A DNA stretch of 64,000 bases from Tretioscincus oriximinensis (GCA_022410635.1 JAJVDF010000383.1:37880-101879); one strand, 5' to 3'; shown: positions 48,426 through 60,267, counted from the stretch's first letter. Numbers and translations are program-made. Notes: generated by a model not told the origin, from the letters alone.

Positions 48426-49344
48426 GTACATACACATTGTGTACATGCACTCTGCTAGGATTCCCAAGCTATCAGGGTAACATAGTGCTAGCTTTCTAAC
48501 TACTGGTCTTGTAGTTGTCAATAGCTGGCAGCATGTGTGAGCATCACAAATGAGGCTCCAGGAGCTCCAAGAATGTGCTATCAACTGGTGCTTGTGAGCA
48601 GAGGAGATGGGCATGGCATCTGTTTTGACTGATCTACAGCTTGCTTGACAAAACTCTGTCTGCAACTTGATTAGTAATGGTGGCCAATCAGAAAGTGGAA
48701 ACTCTAACCTCCAATCTTTTAATGGTAAACTAATGATTTCTTCCCAGTTAAATCTGATCAGTCGCAGCCAGATTTGATCCCAATAGTATATATGAGTATT
48801 TAAGATGTTTAGTTCCAATATACATTGCTTTTCCTAGCATCTGCCTGCCACTTCTCACTTCTGCCTGGTTTCGTTTAGTATAGATCGGTGCATATGGATG
48901 AACAGTTTAAAGCTCGTCTTCCCTTCCTTATATCCACAAGTTGTTTTGTCTTGTCATCCTGTTTATTCTGTTCTTCTCTGATCTAGATACCACATTTGTT
49001 TTTGATATCTTGCATTTTGTTCTGTTGGTCCCAATGGGCTACAACTTTAAATACAAAACCCAACAAACACTAAGGGAGTCAAAGTTCTGTTCATGAAGAT
49101 TTTTGTATCATGTGCCTTAACTTAAAATCCATACTAAGACAATGAGAAAGGGTTTCATATCCATCAGTGTATTTGAAAGCCTGCTGCGCTGGTCATGCCC
49201 ACCAGGAATAATAAAAAGGAGAGTACTTTATTATCATGTATCACTAGCAAGATGTCATAAAATAGTTGCCTTTAATGATATCCCTCTCGGAAGTGGATTG
49301 GTATAAATGGTGTAACCCCCTCAAAAAAGGCAGGACAGCAGTAT
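48426..49344. other. unassigned sequence
   Basis: No recognised features. Confidence 0.4.
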
Positions 49345-50030
49345 CAAAGAGAAACTTTCAGCAGGTACAGAGCTGCTTATTGGAACAACTGGCCCAGATG
49401 CACATCATGCTGATCTTGAAAGAGATTCACTAGCTGCCGATTTGCTACCAAGCCCAATTCAAAGTGTATATTTTGCCTTATAAGGTTCTAAATGACTTGG
49501 CCCATAAATATCGAAACGAATACCTTCTCTCATTCCTTAAGATTTGCAGAGGAGGCCTTCCTGATTATAACACNTCTCTCAGCAACAAAGGAAACACTGG
49601 CAGGGCCATTCCTGTGCTGGCCCCAGACTATGGGATATTCTCCCTCTTGAAATGCATCAATCATCATCATTGTATTAATTCAGAGGATCTTTGAAGTCAC
49701 ACCTTTTTAACCTGACTGTTGGTTGAAGAAACAACTTGGGATGGAGCAACAGAAAAATACCATTTTCAGGGAGTCACAAACAGGGGCATATTTTGTTTTC
49801 CTCTGTTCAGGCTGCCCAGGTGGGCCTCTGTATGAGACAGAATGCTGGACTTGATGGGCTGTGGCTTGATCCAGGATGGCTCTTTTTATGTTCTTATGTT
49901 CTAACTTCTCTGCTTTCAGGCACTGTTTTAAAATGCGAATTTTGTATTCTTGCTTTTATTAGCTGCCCTGAAACCTTCAAGTATAAAGTGAGATATAAGC
50001 ATTAATAAATAATAAATAATAATATTGGAG
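49345..50030 (+). mobile_element. L2-type LINE 3' region split by CR1
   Basis: Sense L2. It encodes the decayed RT C-terminus ('KVLNDLAHKYRNEYLLSFLK', 'APDYGIFSLLKCINHHHC') at 49464-49690. It is interrupted at 49737-49901 by a CR1 end and resumes with 'gctgccctgaaaccttcaag', 'tataaagtgagatataagc' and an aataaataat tail. Several substitutions and an N disrupt the frame. Confidence 0.8.
49737..49901 (+). mobile_element. CR1 LINE 3' end nested in L2
   Basis: From 'gggatggagcaacag' through 'gggcctctgtatgagacaga' to the terminal 'ttatgttcttatg'. Flanked on both sides by L2 sequence in order, so it inserted after the L2. Confidence 0.85.
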
Positions 50031-50792
50031 CAGCTGCTAAAATTTCCTTTTTGACCCACCATTAAAGATGCTGCACTGTTGTCCTGCTTTTCTCCTTAAT
50101 AACCAAAGGCATAAGTTGTAGCAAGATTTATTGCAGCTTTTTTGTCTGTATGGGTTTATTAGATGTAAGTTCAGCCTCCCTTGGTCTCTGAGTAAAATCC
50201 ATAAAACCTCACAGGTATTAAAAACAAATAAAACAATAAATGACAACAGAAAGAAACATTTTACTAAGACCATATGCCATTTTCTGCCGATGGGACTACA
50301 GCTAGCAATATCATCAAAATACCAACATTTTCAGTAGGCCCAAAGCACCCAGATTCCCTTCAGCCCCAATTAGTGAAATTTGGCAGCTGGATGCTTTCAT
50401 CTGTTGCTAACCTCTGCCAAGTTCTGTACTTCCCTTATAAACGCTTCCTAAAGTTGTCTGATTTTACTGCAAATAGCTGGCTTCAGGAAACTACTAAATT
50501 TTTACTATAGTTTGCCCCAAAATGGATACATTGCAAAAAGGGATGCATTGCAATCAGTCTCCTTCATTACTAATCATTAATAATAATCAAATTATACAGC
50601 TTAAATAAAACTGCAATTAACATATGCTGATTATGATGTCTGAAAATCCTGTTGCAGATTTAATTAATCAACTGTAACATGTTTTTCCCTTAAAGTGTTT
50701 CTGCTAGGGAAATAAGCTAGCAAAGGGAAATAAAGAAAAAGGAAATAAATTTGCATTAAGGAAGGCTAGTAAATATTACACTTGGTGATTGT
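50031..50792. other. unassigned sequence; ATTA-rich at 50570-50760
   Basis: No repeat or exon recognised. 50570-50760 is rich in TAAT/ATTA motifs ('gcagatttaattaatcaact'), a candidate conserved non-coding stretch. Confidence 0.3.
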
Positions 50793-50963
50793 TCAAGTTA
50801 TACAATTGTGTCCAAGTCTTCATAACCCATGGACCACAGTATGTCAGGCCTCCCAAAGTACTCTCCACTTCATCCTTGGTTTAGTCCTCCTTTTGCCTTC
50901 ACGTTTTTCCAGCACCAGGGCCCTTTTTTTAAGCAAGTCTGCTCTTTGTTTATGTGGCAAAAG
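50793..50963 (-). mobile_element. BovB/RTE LINE fragment
   Basis: The plus strand reads 'ttgtgtccaagtcttcataa', 'cccatggaccacagtatgtc' and 'aggcctcccaaagtactctc', ending with 'caagtctgctctttgtttat' and 'gtggcaaaa'. This is the antisense of the BovB 3' region (tgtccgactctt...ccatggac...caggcctcc). A short deletion-ridden copy. Confidence 0.75.
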
Positions 50964-51140
50964 CAAAATTTAGAGATTTCTGTCACATATTTGTACGTAT
51001 CTAGATATGGGAAGAGTAATTGGGTCGTAAAACAAAGAGTCCTAGACAGAAATCTTAAAGAATAGATGTTCATTTTGCACTGAAAAAAGAAAAGAAAATC
51101 TCAAACTCCCATATTCTTTACTTCCTTTAGTAGTTGTTTT

Positions 51141-51456
51141 GCACGGATAGCTCAGTCGCTTAGGAATCCGTCTCTTGCCTGGGAGATCGGGTTTCGAAGC
51201 CCTGTGTGGGACATGGGGAGGGGTGAGCACCTTCCACTAGCCTGTAGCTCTAGCTAACCCAGCTATTCGAAAGCATGAATTGCAAGAAATGGCAAATGAN
51301 TGCAAGTAGATACATGGGAACCACCACAGCCTGGTGGGGAAGATGGAATGTGAGCCTTCNGGCAAAATATAGCCTTGTAAGCCGCTTTGAGTCCCTTTGA
51401 AAGGTGAGAAAAGCGGGGTATAAGAACCCAGTTCTTCTTCTTCTTTTGTTCTTCTT
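51141..51456 (+). mobile_element. tRNA-headed SINE, GAA-tailed family, best-preserved copy
   Basis: It has a tRNA-like head: A-box-type 'tagctcagtcgctta' at 51148-51162 and B-box-type 'ggtttcgaagccc' at 51190-51202. The body carries 'agctaacccagctattcgaa' and 'gccgctttgagtcccttt', and the tail is ttcttcttcttctt. The internal A and B boxes form a pol III promoter. It lacks an acceptor-stem pairing and is not a functional tRNA gene. Confidence 0.88.
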
Positions 51457-52689
51457 AATTGCTCCTGAGTCATTGCTACTAAATACACTATGGCCACCTG
51501 GAAGAACCNGAGCAATAATCATTCTTGTTGCCCTGATAACCCTATTCCGAGCAACCTGACTAGGGTTATCTGACAACCTGCCTGACAAGGACTTCCTTCC
51601 CCCTACCCCTGCTAAAATCATTGCTTTGGGTCTAGAGAAAGCACTTCACTTTTTCCAGAGTGCTCACAGAAACCAGTTTTTTTCCCTCTCTCTTTCTTCC
51701 TCTCTTGTTCATTCTTGCTACTATCAATTTGTGCATGTTCTTCTGCCAAGAAACACTGGTACTTTGAAATAGTATACACTCTTTTTCTGTTTCCCATATA
51801 CTGTAAGTTGTATTAGATCTGCTATTGGATGCAGACCTCTTCCCCATAACCCTTGGTTCTTGTTTTCTAGCTGAATTACTTCCCTGACTGCAGTTGATGC
51901 AAAGTGAGGTGATAAGGGAACCAATGCCCTGTGAAGGCCAATGCCAGAGCAGAGCTTATGAATTTAAGGTCTGGAGGAATAAGGTTTCTGCAGCCTACTA
52001 GGGAACATCTATCTTTAGAAACCCCAAAGGGAAAATTAGCCTATAGCTGATACATATAAGACACTGTAACATGCAAAATTCACACAACCATATCTAATCC
52101 TGTTAATATAGCAATTAAGTAATGGAAAGCCCTATTGACTTATAATAATTGCTGTTCGTTGGCTCNTGTTGCATTTCTTATTTGTATATTGTTATCCTGC
52201 CAATGTACACTTATTATTTAAAAATTAATAAATATTGTTAAATTTTGAAACTCTCAATATTTTAACTTTTGTTTTGTACTTCTCTTATCCTGACAAATCC
52301 ACACTAGATCCTTTGTATTTTCTGCACATATACCCCTTTCATACTAAAGGTTCAACCCTGTGAACTAGGAGCTCAGTTCCCCAAACAAGTTTAATCCAAT
52401 TAAACTGGTTCACATAACAGGAATCCTATATTTTTCAAATAAATAAACAAACAAACAAATATTGGGGAAAACATCTCTACTAGACTTTTCATTGCCAGCA
52501 ATTATTTCAGTCATGCAGTTTTATAAATGTCAAGTGTAACCAACTCTGATGTGTATGCCTTCAGTAATATACTGGGACCACTATGCCACTGAAAACAGCT
52601 GAAGGGAGTATAAGTAAAGAGAGATCTGTTATTACTATTTGAATTTCCCGGCCTGGCTCACGCCTGGGGGGGGGGGGTGTGAATGGGTG
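51457..52689. other. unassigned sequence
   Basis: No recognised repeat or gene. A short poly-G run (about 52668-52677) lies near the right end. Confidence 0.4.
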
Positions 52690-52783
52690 GGGAGGGTTTG
52701 GGGGTCACTGTTTTTAATTGTCATGCTATTTTAATGTTGTAAGCCGCCCTGCGACCTTAGGGTGAAGGGCGGGATAAAAGTAC

Positions 52784-52824
<41 letters not shown>

Positions 52825-52825
52825 G
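52690..52825 (+). mobile_element. LINE 3' tail (L2-like) with (aaat)n
   Basis: 'ttgtaagccgccctgcgacc' then 'gtgaagggcgggataaaagt' and a clean (aaat)n run. This is the conserved end shared by L2-type LINEs and SINEs in squamates. The sequence before it is not diagnostic. Confidence 0.65.
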
Positions 52826-52929
52826 CTTCTGCTTTTGACCTTTAAGTGAAAACAAAGAGTACTAGATTGGGCAACACAGCAGAGCACATCCTTATTGATG
52901 AATTTAGATTCACCAAGGCATTAAAGGCC

Positions 52930-53032
52930 TAAGGACCTGTTTGAATAGGCCTCAGTAATGCATTTTAGGGATCTGTTACAACACATCTAATGTGTGATAT
53001 ATGTGTTATAACAAATCCCTAAAGTACATGCA
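52930..53032. repeat. palindromic repeat, second copy of the 41489 family
   Basis: Arms at about 52959-52986 and 53001-53032 are imperfect inverted repeats ('ttagggatctgttacaacac' against 'gtgttataacaaatccctaa'). The left flank 'cctgtttgaataggcc' parallels 41489. It is immediately followed by a SINE. Confidence 0.6.
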
Positions 53033-53035
53033 GAA

Positions 53036-53376
53036 TGGTGAGCCATGGTGGTGCAAAAAGTAAAGAGCTTCAATAGAGATATTAGAGTTCACGACCCCAT
53101 GTGTCAGCATGGAGAGGGTTGAAGGTCCTCTACTATCTCAGCTTCAGCCAAACCAGCTGTTCAAAAGCAAGTAAATTTGCAAGTAAATAAATGGGTACCA
53201 CCACAATTTTTATTTATTTATTTATACTTATACCCCGCCCTGTACCCAAAGGTGGTAGGGANGATAGAATGGATGTAATCCTTCAGATGAAAAATAACTC
53301 TGTAAGCTGCTCTGAGTCCCTTTGGGTGAGAAAGTCAGGGTATAAACACCAGATTCTTCCTTGTCCTCTTCCTCTT
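53036..53376 (+). mobile_element. tRNA-headed SINE carrying an L2 tail insertion
   Basis: A diverged GAA-tailed SINE ('ccaaaccagctgttcaaaag', 'aagctgctctgagtcccttt', 'gggtgagaaagtcagggt'). Between 'taccaccaca' and 'ggtggtagggangat' lies a ~46-bp antisense L2 tail (53207-53252). Confidence 0.78.
53207..53252 (-). mobile_element. 46-bp L2 tail nested in a SINE
   Basis: A/T tail then 'cttataccccgccctgtacc' and caaagg, the antisense of the last bases of L2. In the intact SINE at 51141 the flanks are contiguous (accaccacagcctggtgggg). Confidence 0.75.
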
Positions 53377-53494
53377 TCTCTTTTACCTCGCCTCCTTCTC
53401 CATTACTGATCCAATAGAAACAGGGCCTTTGAAGATATGTGATGATCACAATGTTCAGTACAGTTGCAACATAATACTAAATACTATTACTACC

Positions 53495-53497
53495 ACT

Positions 53498-53535
<38 letters not shown>

Positions 53536-53591
53536 ACTACCACCACCATCATCACCACCACCACTACTACTGCTACTACTACTACTACCAT

Positions 53592-53657
<66 letters not shown>

Positions 53658-53660
53658 CAG
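53495..53660 (+). repeat. (CTCACT)n and (ACT)n microsatellites
   Basis: Hexamer ctcact repeats run to about 53535, then imperfect acc/act triplets, then a long pure act run. The poly-Leu and poly-Thr frames here are artefacts of the repeat. Confidence 0.95.
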
Positions 53661-54963
53661 AACTACTGCTAATATTAGATTTATTAGATTTTTTTCAGAG
53701 TTTGGAAGCCTTGACTACGTAAAATGAGCTATTCCTTATACACGTAAAAGAAAATTAGAAAGATAGAATTCTGGTCTTATTAACACTGTATTCCTTCTTA
53801 AACCTTACACAATCACTCTCATGAACTGGCTTAAGGATCCCACATAGCTTACGCAAATTCTTCAAAAGAAACTTTGTATGGGTTTTGCTTGAGGGCAAAA
53901 GACTTTATCAACCATAGGATTATCTTTCAAGATAATATTATAAACCAAAATGCATTTCTGGAAAATGGCAGGTTCGATGTATATCTCTATGAACTGGTAG
54001 TCAGTTCCTCTGATAGTTGTATTATTTTTCACTAACAGAAGNAAAGAGTAGATGAAACCAAAAGGTAAAGAGATGGTAGTTTTGAATAATGCACTGTATA
54101 GTGAATGAGTTTTCTGCCAGAATCCTCAAGCTGTGTTGCTAATATTTCATGAGAATTTTATAATAACCTGGTTTCTTGAATACTGCTGGCTTTCCAGTTG
54201 CAGAACTGTTTTATTTATTGGTGTTTACTCTCTGCAAATATTAAGTGAAATAGATGAGTGGATTTGTCTGCAAAACAAAGAGAGCAAGGCAATGTAAAAA
54301 TCATGAGCACTCATGAATATCTGCACATTGTTTTACGTAACAGCACCACTAAACTGTATTAGTTCTGCAATTGTTTCAGTTGAGTTTTTGAAAACATCTC
54401 AGTGATTTCATTACTGCTCAGGTTAATGAAGTATTATATTTAATTATCATTTCCCTGCAAAAACCAACAAGCATACTTGATATGAAATTATAAATGTAAA
54501 ACAGATTTTAAATCCAAATCCAAAAATATGGCATTCTNTCATTGATTCATTCATGCTTGAACTCTTCCTTTCCATTGTGTCATTCTTGGTGGTTACAAAA
54601 ACTTGCACTAATCAGTCCGTTGCTCTGTGATTATTTCAGCTCAGTTCTTGAGAAACGTTTAGTGTTCGACATTACTGCAACTGTTATTTGTAATCTTTCT
54701 GTGACATCTGAGTATTCAAGATGTTCTTCGCATTTGAAGGTTCCAAACTAGCAAAATTTTANGTCATTCAAAACCACACTACTAAAACCAACTGCAAAAG
54801 ATAATGTTTCAGGGCTTAGAGGGCTGGAAGAGCTCACTGCCCTGCCCACATGTCCCTCGCTATTCTGCTCATAAGGAACTAGGTTCAAACATGAATACTT
54901 TAAACATCACTCTGTTCCCTACAAATTGCATTTGAACAGAATACGCTTGACACTTCCCAAATG
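53661..54963. other. unassigned sequence
   Basis: No recognised repeat or gene over 1.3 kb. Confidence 0.4.
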
Positions 54964-55079
54964 TAGGCTGACCAGATGACCAGTTTTTTCCTGAGGAAAT
55001 TTTTTTCCAAATTTTTTTTTTTAAAAAATGGGTTTTCAGCTCCCACACACACACTCACACACGCATCTCATCAGCCTAC
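54964..55079. mobile_element. possible hAT-like MITE
   Basis: It begins 'taggctgaccagatgaccag' and ends 'catctcatcagccta', giving TAG...CTA termini with a short imperfect inverted repeat. Its start resembles the 'tagggtgaccagatgtcccg' type of hAT end. No matching 8-bp flanks, so the call is weak. Confidence 0.35.
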
Positions 55080-55782
55080 ATTGGTAAGGTATAAATCCTG
55101 TGCAATATTAGGAGTTTGTATATNATGGAAAAAATGTATGCCAGTAATTTATTCACAGAAGATACACACTTTTATTTATTTTTTAAAGGAATATGTTGCT
55201 TGCAATTTTAACTTGGTTGGCAAGTTCAGTTTCATCACTGAATCTCAAATTCAGTAGTTGTTGGTATTTCTCTTTGATTTAAAAAGCTGGGATTTTTTTA
55301 AAAAGTCTATTTTGCTTTTATACTCTTTCTAGCTTTGAATGTCCCTAGAATATTCCAAAAGGCTGTTCTTTACCATGTCCTTAAAGTACCTTAGAATTTT
55401 GAGGGTGGCTGGTACAGCTAAGCCTGCATTGGTGCCAAACCAATGCAGCTATTTTTAAAAAGTACTTTCACTGCGTATGGAAATGCATGGAGCAGTCAAG
55501 CAAGCAAAGTGCTATAGGAATCCTATATCAACTGACCTTCTGAAATTAGGACATTCAATACTATCTGGAGTAAATAGAGCAAAAGACAGTGGCTTTTTCC
55601 TTTAATAGTGATTATTGTAAAACTAGAGCTGAAATTCCTAAAATATTATCTTTAAAAAGATGTTTATTTGTTTTTTTTAAAAAAAATACTCTCATGGATC
55701 TGATGACCTTGCTTGACATTCTTCAGCTTCTACTTTAATATCAGAGCAACAGGTTCAGGTGATCTTTGCCTTTATGTATTTT
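55080..55782. other. unassigned sequence
   Basis: No recognised features. Confidence 0.4.
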
Positions 55783-55872
55783 CTTATTTATTTATTTTAT
55801 TTACATTTTAGTATCACCCTATTCCAGAAGGTCTCAGGGCANTTAACAATAAAAATCAACATATTAACATAT
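55783..55872 (-). mobile_element. L2-type LINE 3' tail
   Basis: atttatttatttta run, then 'cattttagtatcaccctatt' and 'ccagaaggtctcagggca'. 5'-truncated antisense L2 end. Confidence 0.7.
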
Positions 55873-57664
55873 ACAGTCACAGTTCATATATGTTTCTAGA
55901 AGAAAGTATGGCAGAACAAGCATGTCAACTGTCTCAGGCATCTTGAGTTTTCAGTTAGGAATCAGGATAATGCTTCACATCACGATCATGCCTCATCCTT
56001 GTACCCTTACAGAAATATTCTGCAAACCATTATTAAGCTTGGCATTAACTGAACTGAAAATAATAATTAAAGTGCAGAGCAAAAGACTGCAGCAATGCAA
56101 TTATAAAATAGATCCTACTTAAATCTGCAAAAAGCTACCCCTCACTGTTTTCATTTAAATGGTGACATTAAAAAGCCACAAAAACATTCTCACAATCTAT
56201 TTCAGATTTTATTGGTGGCTGTTTTGGTGTTGCCAGCAAAAAATTGCCACAGCAATTGTCAACGGGAACTGACATTTCCCCATCAAAATAAAGGTCACTT
56301 CAAAATGTTTTGTGGGAAGTGAGGTATTTTGCACACTTTCTGTTCCACCTCTGAAGTAAATTTCAAAGTAAATCTAACGATGCTTCTCATGCAAAGTACT
56401 CAAGAGACTCTAACAGACGTTTAAAGGAAATTCCCAGGGGAATTTTGCATGTTTCACTCTGGGCTCATTTATTCAATCAAAATCAGTGGAGGTCTGCAAT
56501 GTAACAGTAGAGTGATTGCCTATTATAGGTTTTCAACTTGAAATGCATTGTACTGTAGCAAGCAGAATAAGCGTCCAAGCAACCTGGAGATCTATTGCTT
56601 AGTTTCATGATTTGCAAGGCAGTAATTCTGTTATATTTAATGAAGTCAATGGAGTTACTGTGTGGCAAACCACCATATATCATCAGGCAACGCCTAAGTC
56701 AGCAAGGTACCTGGGCAGTATTAACATTACATTAAGATTTACTGTAAAGTACACTGCATGTTTTTCCTGGCAGAAGTAAAATGCTATTCCATATTTAGCT
56801 AAAACNAATGTATGATACAAATATAACAGCATCACCTGGACAACAACCTTCTTAGGCTACAGGCTAANGGTGCACACTGCATTTGGAGTTGAATGAGTAA
56901 GAGTTCACCCCACGAGGTCATAGACGTTCAGCAGTCCAGTGAGAATCTGCTTGGAATAAAGCTCCTTTACTCACTCAAAATTCTGTAGCTGAAAGATCAG
57001 ATATAGGATTTTTCAGGGGAAAAGATATCTGCACACGAGGTTTCCTATCACTGTGCTAGTATGATCATGATGGCTGCTCAACAGAGCTGCCGTTATCCAT
57101 CTGGGAAACACTCAGGAAAAAGCTTTGTTGTCCTACAATTTGTGATTGCTGATCCTTTCAGGAATCAGCACAAAAAGTCACTTCTTCCATTGTGATGTCT
57201 GGTATGTGCCACACAGTTGTGAGAATTCAGATACTGCAAGAAGATGCAGCCAACAGGACTGTACAATTGCAGTTGGATGACATGTGTGGTATCATCTTCC
57301 CTACTTCCTCTCACCATCTCCATGCAGATTTTGCAGGTAGGTATAAACCAGTGAAATCTGTAACCACTTTTAGACCTGTGATAGAGACCAAAGTAGCTTT
57401 ATTCTGGGTGGATTCCAAGTGGAGTGCTAAACATCGATGACTACGTGGGGAACATTCTTAATCATTCAAATACCATGTGAATCCCCATGTGGCTGTGGCC
57501 CGAGTCCTAGAAATTTTGAAATATTTCATAAAAGAATTCTAAATCTCATCCAGTGGATGTGTTTTGTTCTCCCTGGAAATGGGTTGAAAATGGATTGGAA
57601 TAAGAAACACATTGATGGCAGTGCCATAGCTGAACAGTAGATGGAAACGTTGGGTGAAAATACA
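55873..57664. other. unassigned sequence
   Basis: 1.8 kb with no recognised family or gene. The plus-strand frames at 57192-57640 show no known domain. Confidence 0.4.
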
Positions 57665-57800
57665 AGGATCACAGANTATCTGAACTGGAAATAACCTTAT
57701 AGATTATTTAGTTTAGACTTGTGATCAGTTTTGGTTACAGTAAATAATCTTCAACTGATGACTATCCAAGCCCTAGCTAGAACCTCCAGAGAGGTAAAAG
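57665..57800 (-). mobile_element. CR1 LINE, bird-type 3' end, degraded
   Basis: 'aaggatcacagantatctga' and 'ctggaaataaccttatagat', then 'aacctccagagaggt', parallel the antisense of the bird-type CR1 terminus also seen at 16.7 kb. Strongly diverged. Confidence 0.4.
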
Positions 57801-59654
57801 AATAATAGTTTGCTAGAGTAATATAGCCTTACATTCTATATGAGTCAGAACGATATATGGAAGAGGAATAGCTTCCCCACTGTTTTGCTACCACCACCCA
57901 TCTCATGATTTCTGATTTTATCCCACAACGCTTAAGGCTCAACTGGCCCAAAGTTCTTCTAATCTGGCAAAGTAAGTTCATCTGCTATGAATGTTACAGA
58001 GAGAAGGTGTTCCCTTGCTGCCAGTATCTTCATGCAATAAAATGAATACATTAATAAAATATATATATAGAACTTCAAAATAATAAGTAGCTAATTCAAA
58101 CAAAGTTAGTCTGAGTAACTTTGTTGTTGTTGGGTACCACATAGATGTGGCTAACTACTGTGCAGCTTTCTTAGCAGATCAAAGAATTGGAAAACAGGAC
58201 AAGAGTGTCGAAAATTAGGACAAAAAGACTGAGAAGCTGATTCTCATGGGAATAGTATCCCTCCAAAGTTCTCCAAACTTTCTTCCCTTCCTCCAAAAAT
58301 GCAACCAAGAATATCCAAATGCAGACACATCCTGCTAAGTACCGACATTTGGTATCCCTAGCTCTTCCAAAAGTAGTAATCAAAGATGAAAATGGAAGTT
58401 TATGCGTAGGAAGTTCATCGTAGGATGAATAAGTTTTGCTGTAACCCACATCCCTATGTTTCTGATGGGGATACCACTGTTGAAATCTACTGTTACTGCT
58501 GTAATAGTAATGGCTCTAAAGTATTGAGAAACCATGCTATAAATGGCTATGAAGGACCAAAATTATTGACAGGATGTCCCTACATCAAATTTTGTTATTG
58601 AAGCTTTTAAAGTAAAATTTCATTCCAGAGTTGATGTGCTACAATAATTTTGGTCATTTTAGATGAAGAAAGCTTTTATGGAGCCTTTATTAAATCTTTA
58701 ATAAATAGACTTCCTCGCTACATAAAATATTTCTTGGTGAATTAGTATCATTTAAGAGCTAATTAGAGAAAAGGCAGAGTACATATTTCTTAGCTGACTG
58801 CTTCTCGATTGCTGAATGACAAGAATCTATAAGCACCCATTTGCACACATGCTGATAGTTTGTACTGCAACTGAGGAAGGGAATAATGGTTTTAGAGGAA
58901 GGACACACAGCCTTTTAAACAGAGATATATAAATATAGCGTGCAGAGTTGCTTCTTTTATCCATGCTTGAATATAGAATTTCCAATATTTCATCATAAAA
59001 TTTCTAATTCAATATAATTTGTCCTCACTTTTGAGCTTCCCTGACTAGTGGAGAGACCCCGCTGGTGAGGCAATAGAGTCTCTAGCTTCCCCCCACCCTC
59101 TCACCTCCCCCCCTTGTCTACCCTCCCTCCTACCTACTACAACTCTTTCCTGCCTCTCCTGCCCCCTCCATATGACATTGGAATTGATGGCATTTTGCTT
59201 GGCTTGTAGGTCATTTTGTGAGTAATAGCGCTGTTGTACGTGTGCCGCCATTTGGGGGTTCCATTGCCTTCTGCCTGGGTGCTGCCATTTTGGAGGGAGG
59301 ACTTCCACTTCTAGTTGAAAGGACAATCATATTTTGCATTTTATATATTAGGATTATAGTTCCCATCTGCACAAGAACTCCATGTGGAAGACATGCTCTT
59401 TGAATTATCACCATTTGGGGATGAATTCTGTTAATTAAATCGTTATCTGACTGGCTACAAGATTATAGGAGGTTTGGCCGAAGCACTTTATGTGCTTCCT
59501 CTACTATCAAACCCTAATGGCTTCTTTGGCTCAAGTGAAGAAAAATACCAGAAGACCTGACCTTATCACCTGTCAAAAGTTAAAAAGAATACANACACAA
59601 AATGATGGGAGAGACAGTAATAAAAAAGAAGAGGAAGAAGAAGTAGAAGAAGGG
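57801..59654. other. unassigned sequence; CpG-containing pyrimidine tract at 59041-59320
   Basis: No gene is recognised. 59085-59175 is strongly C/T-rich, followed by 'gtgccgccatttgggggttc', a YY1-like GCCGCCATTT motif of the kind found in promoters and LINE 5' UTRs. No open frame links to it. Confidence 0.3.
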
Positions 59655-59900
59655 GAATAATAATAATTGCCTTCTTTTCGCAACATAAAGAGAATCAAAG
59701 CATCTTATATTCAGCTTATATCAAAGCAGCTTATATTCAGAGCAGACATTTGTGAAGTAGGTGGGACTCAGAGAGCTCTGAAAACTGTGACTACTCCAAG
59801 GTAATCCAGCTGGCTTCATGGAAGAGTGCAGAATTGAGCCAAGAGTATACCAGATAATAATCTGGCATTCTAAACACAAGATCAGACTGCCTCTCCAGTC
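59655..59900 (-). mobile_element. Sauria-like SINE
   Basis: Antisense copy with 'atcaaagcagcttatattca', 'aggtaatccagctggcttca' and 'tggaagagtgcagaattgag', plus the antisense head near 59850-59890. A ~20-bp body segment (agcttatat...) is duplicated at about 59700-59740. Confidence 0.75.
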
Positions 59901-60193
59901 TAGGGGAGAGAAGAAAACAGTCCCATGATGTAACATGTTTAATAAAACAAGTATTCAATAAATATTTATCAAAAATTCTCACAGATCTTGATCATCTGGC
60001 TCATTGGTAGGTAATATATTTAATGGGATGTAAAACTTGATCTAAGGTCCAATGTCAAGCAAGACAAACTGTTTTGATGTTCACATGGTCCTGAAATCTA
60101 AAAGTAAAACTTAGGAGACAGAGATTAAATACCATTTACGTGTAAACACTGTATCCCCTAACTTTATATATATAGTTATACATATATAGTTAT
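59901..60193. other. unassigned sequence
   Basis: No recognised features. Confidence 0.4.
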
Positions 60194-60267
60194 ATGCTGA
60201 GTCACATTATATAGTGTCACATACAGTTATATATCTGTATATGACACTACATAATGTGACTCAGCAT
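60194..60267. repeat. 74-bp imperfect palindrome
   Basis: 'atgctgagtcacattatata' at the left mirrors 'ataatgtgactcagcat' at the right, with only a few mismatches and a central ttatat. Set in a tatata-rich stretch. Could be a small MITE or cruciform-prone repeat. Confidence 0.85.

Noticed and set aside
48186..48818. Longest N-free open frame (210 codons, minus)
   Set aside because: It runs through a CR1 3' UTR fragment, crosses an N, and shows no domain.
51141..51215. tRNA gene
   Set aside because: A and B boxes are present but cloverleaf pairing is poor and a SINE body and tail follow; the same unit recurs at three other loci.
53429..53727. Poly-Leu and poly-Thr frames
   Set aside because: Artefacts of (CTCACT)n and (ACT)n microsatellites.
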